A stretch of 7,192 bases of DNA from Phycisphaerae bacterium (GTDB taxonomy: Bacteria > Planctomycetota > Phycisphaerae > UBA1845), in assembly GCA_028277545.1 (NCBI GenBank), contig JANQGB010001014.1, positions 1 through 7,192 on the forward strand, written 5' to 3'. The translations under genes were made by a program, and so were the position numbers. A model generated the notes under the pieces. It was given only the letters and a program-made list of their open reading frames with translations. It was not told the DNA's origin and made no database searches. Every line of letters starts with the position of its first letter. Positions within the stretch are counted from its first letter, which is position 1. Below are positions 1 through 6,466 of this stretch, in pieces.

Positions 1-600
1 GCGGACACAGAGTTTGCCGCGGCGGACGGCACGGCGACATCGAAGGACGTACTGGACCACGCCCATGGTGCCACGCCACCCGCAAACATGCGGACCGCCC
101 CCGACGACGACAGTCAGCCGGGTGCGGCCGGCCGGCGCTCAACGGCTCGCGCTGCACGGCGCAGGGCGGGCGATGCGGCAGACACGAAGATGCGGGCTCT
201 AGGACCGTTCGACAGGGACGAGTCGGAAGACAAGGCAACTGTTCCCGAGTTCGCCGACCTGTTTGGCGGCATATTCGGTGATGCGCCGGCCCCGAGTCCC
301 GATGCGACTGGCACCGATCGACCAACCGCCAAGCCAGAGCGCACGGGGGAGAGCGACACCCCCGGGGCGCTGGTCGACGGCAGAATGCGGCGCGTCGCCG
401 AAGTTGCGGGCGAAGACAGTGACCCTCCCTGGCACGACCGCGGCAGGTCGGCCGAGCGATACGTCACCTTCGTAGTGCAGTTCGAGAGAGCTTCGCCTCC
501 GCCAGCGGCGCGGGCCAGGAGTGCGCCAGAATCCGGCAAGCCTTCTGCCACCCAGCCAGCCGACCGCGAGTCGTCCGACCCGCCCACCACCGAGCGATAA
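1..600 (+). CDS. 3' end of an unrecognised gene with a disordered, charged, Pro-rich C-terminus (5' partial)
   Basis: The frame is open from the first base of the window to the TAA at 598-600, giving 199 visible residues. The in-frame ATGs at 88 and 190 lack a Shine-Dalgarno sequence, so the true start probably lies upstream of the window. Most codons end in G or C, which favours this frame over the two overlapping minus-strand frames, whose translations are unlike normal proteins. The sequence is rich in Pro, Asp, Glu, Arg, Ala, Ser and Thr and looks largely disordered. Two more ordered patches stand out: VPEFADLFGGIFGDA (visible residues about 81-95), possibly a short amphipathic binding segment, and AERYVTFVVQFERA (about 151-164), possibly a beta strand. 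No catalytic motif, signal peptide or membrane segment is visible. The gene converges on rsmG with a 34-base gap that holds no clear terminator hairpin. I do not recognise the family. That this is a real gene is likely but not certain. Confidence 0.6.
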   Translation, partial: ADTEFAAADGTATSKDVLDHAHGATPPANMRTAPDDDSQPGAAGRRSTARAARRRAGDAADTKMRALGPFDRDESEDKATVPEFADLFGGIFGDAPAPSPDATGTDRPTAKPERTGESDTPGALVDGRMRRVAEVAGEDSDPPWHDRGRSAERYVTFVVQFERASPPPAARARSAPESGKPSATQPADRESSDPPTTER

Positions 601-634
601 GACGGCGGCACAGCACGATGCACCCTGCCGGGGG

Positions 635-1306
635 TCAACCTGCACTCCGCTGGAAAGCATGCAGGGCGAAGCGGGCTGAGCCCGATGCCAGGGACAGTTC
701 GTACTCGAACGGCGCCAGCGGCGAGAGCCGCAAGTCCTCAGCCGCGCGAAGCCCGGCCTCTATCTCCGTCGTTGACAGCGACGCGGTCTTGAAGACCAGA
801 ACGTGCCCCCCCGCTGCCAGGTGGGGTTGGGCATGTCTCAGGCAGCCGTCAAGCCTGGCAACGGCCTTGAAGGTGATCAGATCGAAGGCTCGCGGGGCGC
901 TCCAGTGATCGGCGTGTCCGTGGACGGCACACAGGTTGCGGACGTCCAGGCGCTCGGCGCAGCCAGTCAGAAAGGCCACCTTCTTGGCTGTGGCCTCGAG
1001 GGCGGTGACCTGCCAACCCGTCCTGAGTACCGCGACCGGGAAGGCCGGGAAACCGGCACCGCTGCCGACATCGAGTACGCTGCTGACCTGCACCCCGGTT
1101 CGGGCAGCCCAGGCGACAACGGCGGCCGAGTCGCCGTAGAGCTTGGCCGCCGCGTCGGCCGGGTCGGTGATCCGAGTGAGGTTTATCCGGCGGTTCGCCT
1201 CGACGAGCAGCCCGAAGTGCTGGTCAAGCAGCGAGAGCTGCTCCGGGACCACCGATACGCCCAGGTGGCTCAGCGTGTCACTCAAGGTGTCTGTAAAGAG
1301 GCCCAC
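635..1306 (-). CDS. rsmG: RsmG (GidB)-like 16S rRNA guanine-N7 methyltransferase, divergent
   Basis: This 223-residue protein matches the RsmG/GidB family in length and order of motifs. The family uses S-adenosylmethionine to N7-methylate G527 of 16S rRNA in the small-subunit decoding region, and its loss can give low-level streptomycin resistance. Visible are an N-terminal helical part, NLTRITDP (residues 42-49), the SAM-binding loop VLDVGSGAGFP (77-87), the second strand with LEATAKKVAFL (103-113), and FDLITFKAVARL (141-152). Several usually conserved positions differ: KLYGDS replaces the common H-x-x-DS, FPAFP replaces FPGIP, GHAD (130-133) replaces GRAE, FKAVA replaces the usual RAVA, and VFKT replaces LKG. 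The start is GTG at 1306, preceded by GGAG (1315-1312) with a 5-base gap. The G of GTG is the last base of the ade stop codon, so translation is probably coupled to ade. The SAM fold is secure; activity on G527 is inferred. Confidence 0.85.
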   Translation of the reverse strand: MGLFTDTLSDTLSHLGVSVVPEQLSLLDQHFGLLVEANRRINLTRITDPADAAAKLYGDSAAVVAWAARTGVQVSSVLDVGSGAGFPAFPVAVLRTGWQVTALEATAKKVAFLTGCAERLDVRNLCAVHGHADHWSAPRAFDLITFKAVARLDGCLRHAQPHLAAGGHVLVFKTASLSTTEIEAGLRAAEDLRLSPLAPFEYELSLASGSARFALHAFQRSAG

Positions 1307-3033
1307 TAGTTCTCCGCCAGCACATCCACCCGCTCGAACCGGTCGACGTCGATAAGCCCCTGATCCGTGACCTTGAGCGAGCCGATTACGGACAGGCTAA
1401 GGAAGGAGAGAGCCATGAAGGGCCGGCGCGGCCTGCAGCCGATCCTGGTGGCGGCGGCGCGGATCTCGCGCAGCTGCCGGCGCAGCTCGCCCGCCGGCTG
1501 ATCGCTCATCAAGCCGGCGATGGGCAAGGGACACTCCGCCAGGACTTCTCCGTCCGCCACGACGCAGAGCCCGCCGCGCATCCGGACCAGTTGTACGGCC
1601 GCGGTGTATATGTCACGGTCATTGGTGCCGGCCACGATGAGGTTGTGGGCGTCGTGGGCGTGTGACGAAGCGATGGCCCCGGTGGTGAAGCCGAAACCGC
1701 GCACGAAGCCCAGCCCGATGTTGCCGCTGGCCTGATGACGCTCGACCACCGCCACCTTGGCGATGTCCCGCGACGGGTCGGCCAGGAGATTGCCGTTCTC
1801 AACAGGCATCTCTTCGACACTGCGGTTGGTGCTGATCTGGTCGGGGATCATCTCGATGACGTGTACGCGGCTGTGGCCGTCGTCGCCGGGCGGCAGGCGG
1901 AAGTGCTCCGGCTCCAGCCAGGGCACGTTGATCGTGCTGCGAACGATCGGCCGGCGCTTGGGTGCTGGAGACTCGTAGAGGCACTCCCCATCCTGGGCAA
2001 CCAGCTCCCCGCCCTGGTAGACCCGCGTTACCCGGCAGTCCTTCAGGTCCTCCAACACGGTCAGGGCGGCGTGATAGCCGGGGCACACCGCCCCCACCTG
2101 GCTCAACCCGAAGTGCCGGGCGGCATTGTAACTGGCTATGCGGATTGCCACGGCCGGGTCGACCCCGGCCGCAATCGTCCGGCGAACCATGCAGTCGATG
2201 TGCCCTTCCTCGAACAGATCGTCCACGTCCTTGTCATCGCTGCAGAACAGGAAGCGATCGGCCGTGTCGTGCTTGATCAGCGGCACGAGGGCATCGAGGT
2301 TCCGGGCCGGCGAACCCTCGCGGATCATTATCATCATTCCCAGGCGCAGCTTCTCAACGGCCTCCTCGACGCCGGTGCACTCGTGGTCGGTCTGGATGCC
2401 GGAGGCGACGTAAGCGTTGAGATCGTGCCCGGTGAGGCCCGGGGCGTGACCGTCGATGTTCGTGCCGGCCGCGATCCGGATCTTGTCCACGACCTCCTCG
2501 TCGTTGGCCACCACGCCGGGATAGTTCATCACCTCCGCCAGTCCCAGTACCCAATCGTCCGACAGCAGCGGCAGCAGGTCGACGGCATTCAGTTCCGCCC
2601 CGTTGCTTTCCAGATGCGAAGCCGGCACGCAGGAACTGAGCATGACGTAAACGTGTATCGGGCAGTACTTGCTCGACGAGAGGATGAAGCGGATGCCCTC
2701 GGTTCCGAGTACGTTGGCCAGTTCGTGCGGATCGGTGACCACGGCCGTGGTACCCCGCGTGACCACCAGCGAGGAGAACTCCGGAACAGACAACATCGAC
2801 GACTCGATGTGTACGTGGGCGTCGATGAAGCCCGGGCACACGTACTGACCCGCGAGGTCCACGACCTCGTCCGCCTCGTAGGTGCCTATCCCGGCGATTC
2901 GACCGCTGGCCACGGCAATGTCGGCCGGGTAAATCTCGTTGGTCAATACGTTGACCAATCGCCCGTTAGCCAACAGGACATCCGCCGGCTGACGACCCGT
3001 GGCCACCTCGATGATGCGTTCCAATTCCTCCAT
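1306..3033 (-). CDS. ade: Adenine deaminase (Ade/AdeC family)
   Basis: This enzyme hydrolyses adenine to hypoxanthine and ammonia in cytoplasmic purine salvage. The 575 residues match the usual length of bacterial Ade, a metal-dependent amidohydrolase-fold protein. Visible in order are the N-terminal beta part (ADVLLANGRLVNVLTNEI), the metal motif PGFIDAHVHIESSM (67-80; His73, His75), DPHELANV (101-108), the GLAEVMNYPGVV segment (164-175, Glu167), DGHAPGL (194-200, His196), SGIQTDHE (211-218), IREGS (237-241) and the FCSDD metal segment (263-267). The C-terminal domain has the hallmark ERHQASGNIGLGFVRGFG (431-448), then SSHAHDAHNLIVAGTND (456-472) and FLSLSVIGSLKVTDQGLIDV (544-563). No key residue appears lost. 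I chose the ATG at 3033 because GGGAGG (3045-3040) lies 6 bases upstream; the frame extends to 3117, but that extension is not family-like. A possible promoter is at 3104-3075. rsmG follows, overlapping by one base. Confidence 0.96.
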   Translation of the reverse strand: MEELERIIEVATGRQPADVLLANGRLVNVLTNEIYPADIAVASGRIAGIGTYEADEVVDLAGQYVCPGFIDAHVHIESSMLSVPEFSSLVVTRGTTAVVTDPHELANVLGTEGIRFILSSSKYCPIHVYVMLSSCVPASHLESNGAELNAVDLLPLLSDDWVLGLAEVMNYPGVVANDEEVVDKIRIAAGTNIDGHAPGLTGHDLNAYVASGIQTDHECTGVEEAVEKLRLGMMIMIREGSPARNLDALVPLIKHDTADRFLFCSDDKDVDDLFEEGHIDCMVRRTIAAGVDPAVAIRIASYNAARHFGLSQVGAVCPGYHAALTVLEDLKDCRVTRVYQGGELVAQDGECLYESPAPKRRPIVRSTINVPWLEPEHFRLPPGDDGHSRVHVIEMIPDQISTNRSVEEMPVENGNLLADPSRDIAKVAVVERHQASGNIGLGFVRGFGFTTGAIASSHAHDAHNLIVAGTNDRDIYTAAVQLVRMRGGLCVVADGEVLAECPLPIAGLMSDQPAGELRRQLREIRAAATRIGCRPRRPFMALSFLSLSVIGSLKVTDQGLIDVDRFERVDVLAEN

Positions 3034-3039
3034 CGTACA

Positions 3040-3045
3040 CCTCCC
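3040..3045 (-). promoter_or_regulatory. Shine-Dalgarno site that fixes the ade start
   Basis: On the minus strand this reads GGGAGG, followed by TGTACG and the ATG at 3033-3031. It is the strongest ribosome-binding site in the window. It decides between the ATG at 3033 and an upstream in-frame start at 3117 that would add 28 residues not typical of the family. Confidence 0.8.
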
Positions 3046-3072
3046 GCGATCCCCTGCCGGGCAACGCCAGCG

Positions 3073-3084
3073 GGAGTATACTCC
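3073..3084. repeat. 12-bp perfect palindrome GGAGTATACTCC upstream of ade
   Basis: The sequence GGAGTATACTCC equals its own reverse complement and lies 40 bases upstream of the ade ATG. It contains TATACT on both strands. It could be an operator for a dimeric repressor overlapping the -10 element, or simply a symmetric promoter core. A palindrome of this length is uncommon by chance in a gap of this size, but no second copy was noticed to support an operator. Confidence 0.5.
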
Positions 3085-3104
3085 GACGCCCTTTGGCTTG
3101 GCGA
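3075..3104 (-). promoter_or_regulatory. Possible sigma-70-type promoter for ade-rsmG
   Basis: Reading leftward, TCGCCA (3104-3099, 4 of 6 matches to the -35 consensus) is followed after 18 bases by TATACT (3080-3075, 5 of 6 matches to the -10 consensus). Transcription would begin near 3068 and give a leader of about 35 bases containing the strong ribosome-binding site. The -10 hexamer lies inside the perfect palindrome GGAGTATACTCC (3073-3084). The -35 match is weak and planctomycete promoters are poorly defined, so this is tentative. Confidence 0.35.
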
Positions 3105-3117
3105 GCCCCGCACACAC

Positions 3118-3275
3118 GCATTGCCGAGAGCTGACCGGCAGTCATCCAGCCGGACCGAGTAACGGCGCGCCAAGAGACTGGCCCCGACGGTCAAGGTATG
3201 GAGAGAAGGCTTGAAGGGCTCAGGCAGAGATTCGCGGCAGATCGGTGGCCCCGGGGCGGCGGTGTGCCGCGTCCA
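3118..3275. other. Remainder of the gap between the HD-GYP gene and ade; no gene seen
   Basis: This is the left-over part of the 242-base gap between two leftward genes. Apart from the GC-rich inverted repeats just past the HD-GYP stop codon and a weak TCAAG/CTTGA pair (3191-3195 and 3210-3214), I see no coding frame of convincing composition, no tRNA-like fold and no repeat array. Confidence 0.5.
3248..3270 (-). repeat. GC-rich inverted repeats just past the HD-GYP stop; weak terminator candidate
   Basis: GCGGC (3256-3260) and GCCGC (3266-3270) can pair around a 5-base loop, only 5 bases beyond the TGA of the HD-GYP gene. They adjoin the palindrome GCCCCGGGGC (3248-3257). No run of U follows in the leftward transcript, so this is not a standard intrinsic terminator. 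It might slow RNA polymerase or protect the 3' end. Confidence 0.25.
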
Positions 3276-4703
3276 TCACGCAGACGCGTTGCCCGTCTCA
3301 CCGCCCATGAAGTAGACGCCCGCCTCCCAGCCATGGCCTCCTGAAGACCGAACGCGCACGATGCGCGCCTGCCTGGTGATGGTCCGACCGTTCTTGACAG
3401 GCAGTTCGACGGTCAAAACATCGTTCAGCGACGGAGCCCAGGGAATCAGAAGCTGCGCCCCGCCCTGACTAATATCCCGTATCTCAACCCGACACAGCTC
3501 GTTGAGCTTGACCGGCCCCGGCTTGCCCTGCTGGATGAATCGCACGTTGACCATCACCGTGCACTCATAGCGCCGATGCAGGCGGCGCTCGTCGCGCCAC
3601 CGATCGGTCGGCTCCCTGGTGGCGCAGACGTTGGCCGGCTGCGGCGCGGCCTGAACCAGCGCCTCCAGGCAGAACTCCTGCTGCTCGCCGGTTGAGGTGG
3701 CCGCCCGCTCCGGGTCCTCCCGGACCAGACCCTCGACCAGCCCCGACCAGACGTCCAACAATGTTCCGTCAAGACCCGTGTCCCGGGCTTCGCTCATGAT
3801 GGCCAGTGTCTTGTCAGGCGGCGTCGGCCCGCGGTACGGGCGGCAAGCCGTGATGGCGTCGAAGACATCGACTACGGCACAGATGCGCGGTGCAAGCCCG
3901 ATCTCGTCGCCCTTCAAGCCGCGCGGGTAGCCGTTGCCGTCCGGGCGCTCGTGGTGCTCGTAAGCCATCCTGGCAACGACGTCAGGTGTGTCCGGATGCT
4001 CCAGCAGATACTCGTACCCGCGGTGCGGGTGTTTGCTTATCAGTTTCCACTCGTCGGGCTCCAGCCGCCCCTCCTTGTTGAGGATCTCTTCGGGAACGCC
4101 GCGTTTGCCGATGTCGTGGAGCAAACCCCCCTGCATCATCAACGACTGAAGTTCCGGCTCGTCGGGCTTGATCGCCTTGAACAACAGGCCGCAGCCCACT
4201 CCGACATTCACCATGTGTGTGGCCGTGTAGTAGTCGTGTCCGGACATGTCCAGGAGGTAGGAGAACTGGCCTTCGTCCTCGGCAGACCAGGCCGCAAACT
4301 GCCTGCTAATGTCGGCGACCGCGGCCATTCCGTCCGTCTGTCCCGGGAACAGCAGGACGTCCTCGATCATCTTCGTACAGGCCGTACGGATGATCCGCCC
4401 CCGTTCGGCGCGACTCGTTTCCGGGTCGTGAAAAGTCCGGTCAAGCTGGGTGTTGAGAATCCGGCGGTAGGCCGCGTGCTGGCTGATCGGAATGTAGAGG
4501 AACTCCACGCCCTGGGAGATCAAGCGCTGGCGGTCCGCCGGGCTGAAGTCTACGCCGATGGCGCGATATAGGACCGGGTCAGCCTGCTCGTTGGCCTTGA
4601 GATAAAGATCCAGAGACAGCGTTTGGGCATCCAGAGAGTCGATCGCCACCGGGAACAACCGGCTCTGATGCTGCTCGTGCTGCACCAACGATTGAGCGCT
4701 CAT
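3276..4703 (-). CDS. HD-GYP cyclic-di-GMP phosphodiesterase with C-terminal PilZ domain
   Basis: This 475-residue protein has no signal peptide or membrane segment and should be cytoplasmic. Residues about 15-140 form an N-terminal region without clear motifs, perhaps a divergent sensor domain. The HD-GYP domain spans about 150-330: HDYYTATHMVNV (156-167), LLHDIGK with the HD pair at 196-197, KHPHRG (224-229), the diagnostic HHERPDGNGYP (250-260), and VVDVFDAITACRPYR (277-291). All family signatures are intact, so hydrolysis of c-di-GMP to pGpG or GMP is expected. A linker (about 330-368) leads to a PilZ domain (about 369-470) with both c-di-GMP-binding motifs: RxxxR (within ERRLHRRY, 372-379) and DxSxxG (Asp410, Ser412, Gly415). 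The enzyme may therefore sense its own substrate. The start is ATG 4703; an in-frame TGA lies seven codons upstream, and the ribosome site (GAG) is weak. It is separated by gaps from both neighbours and is probably transcribed alone. The signal it receives and the process it controls are not evident. Confidence 0.93.
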   Translation of the reverse strand: MSAQSLVQHEQHQSRLFPVAIDSLDAQTLSLDLYLKANEQADPVLYRAIGVDFSPADRQRLISQGVEFLYIPISQHAAYRRILNTQLDRTFHDPETSRAERGRIIRTACTKMIEDVLLFPGQTDGMAAVADISRQFAAWSAEDEGQFSYLLDMSGHDYYTATHMVNVGVGCGLLFKAIKPDEPELQSLMMQGGLLHDIGKRGVPEEILNKEGRLEPDEWKLISKHPHRGYEYLLEHPDTPDVVARMAYEHHERPDGNGYPRGLKGDEIGLAPRICAVVDVFDAITACRPYRGPTPPDKTLAIMSEARDTGLDGTLLDVWSGLVEGLVREDPERAATSTGEQQEFCLEALVQAAPQPANVCATREPTDRWRDERRLHRRYECTVMVNVRFIQQGKPGPVKLNELCRVEIRDISQGGAQLLIPWAPSLNDVLTVELPVKNGRTITRQARIVRVRSSGGHGWEAGVYFMGGETGNASA

Positions 4704-5035
4704 GTCACTCGGCCCGACCCTTCATAGCTACCCGCGCGTCGCCGTCACTACTGGCGAGTTGGGTCCGTTAATCACCAGGACTTCACCGTGTCAGTCGCCC
4801 CGGCTACCCACCGGCTGCCACGAACCGCACGGCCAAGCGACCGCGCAGCAGCGGCAAGCACCGTCGTGCGAACATGCGCCATGGTCATCTCCGAAATCGG
4901 CCAAAAGACGTGCGAAGTTGAACTGCCCGGACGGCGGACAGCACCGCCCTCTGCACGACGGTGAGGAGGCGTAACACTCTCGCCAACAGCAGCATGAAGA
5001 CGCACTGTACCGCGTCAATATGGGACGTGGCAGCG
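4704..5035. other. 332-base intergenic region with an 11-bp inverted repeat; no convincing gene
   Basis: This gap lies between the membrane-protein stop and the HD-GYP start, both leftward. Short frames on both strands have unconvincing translations. One detail is a 36-codon leftward frame (4882-4772) beginning ATGGCG with GGAG (4892-4889) 6 bases upstream; it encodes a small basic peptide starting MAHVRTTVLAAAARS and may be chance. A weak promoter-like pair for the HD-GYP gene is GTGACG (4748-4743), 16 bases, TATGAA (4726-4721). An 11-bp inverted repeat encloses 4859-4963. No tRNA-like fold was seen. Confidence 0.5.
4859..4963. repeat. 105-base segment closed by an 11-bp perfect inverted repeat
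   Basis: CACCGTCGTGC (4859-4869) and GCACGACGGTG (4953-4963) are exact reverse complements, 83 bases apart. Inside, GGCGG (4933-4937) and CCGCC (4944-4948) can form a small hairpin. The element could fold in the leader RNA of the HD-GYP gene, or be the remnant of a tiny inverted-repeat element. Its flanks share only AG, so there is no clear target-site duplication. It may also be coincidence in GC-rich DNA. Confidence 0.5.
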
Positions 5036-6466
5036 TCAGGCGTTGGCGAAGCGAGTGCGTCTGTAAACACGACCCAGGTTCACGACGGTGAGCACCACGC
5101 CCCATCCGAGGCCGACCAGGCCGGCGGCAAGCGCGGTGCCCAGGAGAAGGTACATCGCCCCAAACTCATGGCCATCGTCTACCCATGCGGCCGTGAATGG
5201 CAGCGCCGCCCCAAGCACGGCAAACGCGGCCGACAGCGGCAACAGAGGCGAAAACGCATAGAACATGCCCGTAGCCAGCGGTCGAAACGGTCGGCGGCCC
5301 AATACGGCCAGCATGCCGGTCGCCAGGCCGGGCAGCAGTAGCTGCCCTACTAGCAACGCAACCGACAACGTTAGCGCGTCGATCAGGGCGTGGCCCAGCA
5401 GTGGCTGTGCTGCATAAATGCGGTGCAGGCATAGCGCCACGCCAAACATTAACGGAACGTTGGCTACACATAACCACAGGTAGAACGACCGCGCCCCGCC
5501 ATAGCCGCGATGAATCGCGAGCGTGTCAAAAAAGGTCTTGTCAGTAACCACGCGCTTCAGCGCCGAAAGGAACGCCCGAACCGCACGTCGCGGTCGCTCT
5601 GAGTTCGCGAAGGCCGGTGCAGTCCTCCGCCGGGGCAACGACTCGGCGACAGGCCGGCTGCATTCGGGACAGTTCGTCGAGACAGGCAGCCCCACGATCT
5701 CGTAACCGCAGCCCTCACAGCGCGGCCGACGGGTCCGCCAGGCCGGCCCCTCAGCCGGACCGGCGTAACGCCGCCCAGAGCGTAGCAGCACCACGACCCA
5801 CCAGCAGGCGAACATGAGCAGCAGAATCCAATCAACCGGGTGCCACTCGTCCGGCAGGTCGAGCCACTTACGCCACCTCGGCGCGAGGTACCAGCCAACG
5901 CCGAGAGGAATCAGCAGCGTCGTGCTCCACAGCGACAGTCTCAGACACCGGCCGGACAGCCTCCGGGCAGATTCCCCTGCCGCGGCGAAGGGCATTAGCA
6001 GCATGGTCAGAAGCAAGACGCCGCCCGCTATGGCACCATAGACCCAGACCCACCTTGGGATCGTCCCCGGGGGGACCTTCTCGTGCATAGTGCATACGAT
6101 TGCCAAGAACGGCCCGCGCATGGTCTCTGACAGTGTCAAGTCATGCCCCGGCGGCACGAAATGGAAACTCATGAACTGCGTGTTGAGGCCGGCGAACGGG
6201 TCGAATTGCAGCAGGTTGGCAAAGAGGATAAGTCCAAGCCCCAGAAGAACACCGAGGACGTGGGCGCCGATCGCTCCACGCCAGCCCGACGCCGCCAAGT
6301 TCGCCCCGACGCGCCCAGGGGAGAACCACAGCAGAATCATCCCCGGCAACGATGGTAGGCCGCGAATCGTCCACACTGGTCGCGGACCATCGCTCCGCTC
6401 GGCCGGCCAGCGCGTTGGCACGACCTCCTCTTGCTGAACGGACACTTCGGACCGGTGTTCCGTCAA
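5036..6466 (-). CDS. Multi-pass membrane protein with central zinc ribbon, function unknown
   Basis: This 476-residue protein has about eight predicted membrane segments in two blocks. The first block is near residues 67-87, 143-161, 178-194 and 212-228; the second is near 328-350, 362-388, 400-425 and 436-465. Between them lies a hydrophilic part with a four-cysteine zinc ribbon: Cys250 and Cys253 in CEGCGYEIVGLP, and Cys266 and Cys269 in CPEC. Such ribbons are frequent in planctomycete membrane proteins. There is no signal peptide; the N-terminal 40 residues are charged and probably cytoplasmic. I recognise no enzyme motif and assign no function. The start is TTG at 6466, inferred because it overlaps the upstream stop (TTGA), GAGAGG (6480-6475) lies 8 bases before it, and no better start is close downstream. 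It is thus coupled to the upstream pseudopilin-tail gene. The stop is TGA at 5038-5036. It is very likely a real gene; the exact start is less sure. Confidence 0.85.
   Translation of the reverse strand: MTEHRSEVSVQQEEVVPTRWPAERSDGPRPVWTIRGLPSLPGMILLWFSPGRVGANLAASGWRGAIGAHVLGVLLGLGLILFANLLQFDPFAGLNTQFMSFHFVPPGHDLTLSETMRGPFLAIVCTMHEKVPPGTIPRWVWVYGAIAGGVLLLTMLLMPFAAAGESARRLSGRCLRLSLWSTTLLIPLGVGWYLAPRWRKWLDLPDEWHPVDWILLLMFACWWVVVLLRSGRRYAGPAEGPAWRTRRPRCEGCGYEIVGLPVSTNCPECSRPVAESLPRRRTAPAFANSERPRRAVRAFLSALKRVVTDKTFFDTLAIHRGYGGARSFYLWLCVANVPLMFGVALCLHRIYAAQPLLGHALIDALTLSVALLVGQLLLPGLATGMLAVLGRRPFRPLATGMFYAFSPLLPLSAAFAVLGAALPFTAAWVDDGHEFGAMYLLLGTALAAGLVGLGWGVVLTVVNLGRVYRRTRFANA

Noticed and set aside
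601..634. A terminator between the two convergent genes at the left
   Set aside because: Only a 3-bp CCC/GGG pairing is present, with no U-rich run on either strand.
114..660. Two minus-strand frames opposite the left-edge gene
   Set aside because: Their translations are rich in Arg, Gly and Trp in an unprotein-like way. The plus frame is open from the window edge and has stronger G/C bias at third codon positions.
803..1309. A 168-codon plus-strand frame antisense to rsmG
   Set aside because: It is the mirror of a gene with a clear SAM-binding motif and a ribosome-binding site, and its own start has no ribosome site.
3034..3117. A 28-residue N-terminal extension of Ade
   Set aside because: The strong ribosome site GGGAGG lies directly before the ATG at 3033, the usual family length fits that start, and the extension would cover the proposed promoter.
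1735..3162. A 475-codon plus-strand frame antisense to ade
   Set aside because: It lies over a gene with unmistakable adenine deaminase motifs. Long antisense frames are common in GC-rich genes, and its translation shows no family features.
3191..3214. A TCAAG/CTTGA hairpin as the HD-GYP terminator
   Set aside because: The stem is 5 bp with a 14-base loop and no U tract, well within chance.
4780..4870. Resemblance to a c-di-GMP-I (GEMM) riboswitch in the HD-GYP leader
   Set aside because: The minus strand has GCCGGTGGGTAGCCGGGG, faintly like the 3' part of the GEMM motif. The GNRA tetraloop, its receptor and the 5' conserved segment are missing.
4702..4974. A 90-codon plus-strand frame in the gap upstream of the HD-GYP gene
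   Set aside because: It has no ribosome site, an unconvincing composition, and begins on the opposite strand of the HD-GYP start codon itself.
4885..5105. Minus-strand short frames (61 and 104 codons) running out of the membrane-protein gene
   Set aside because: They start inside the membrane-protein gene without a ribosome site. One is very rich in Cys and Arg, and neither resembles a known small protein.
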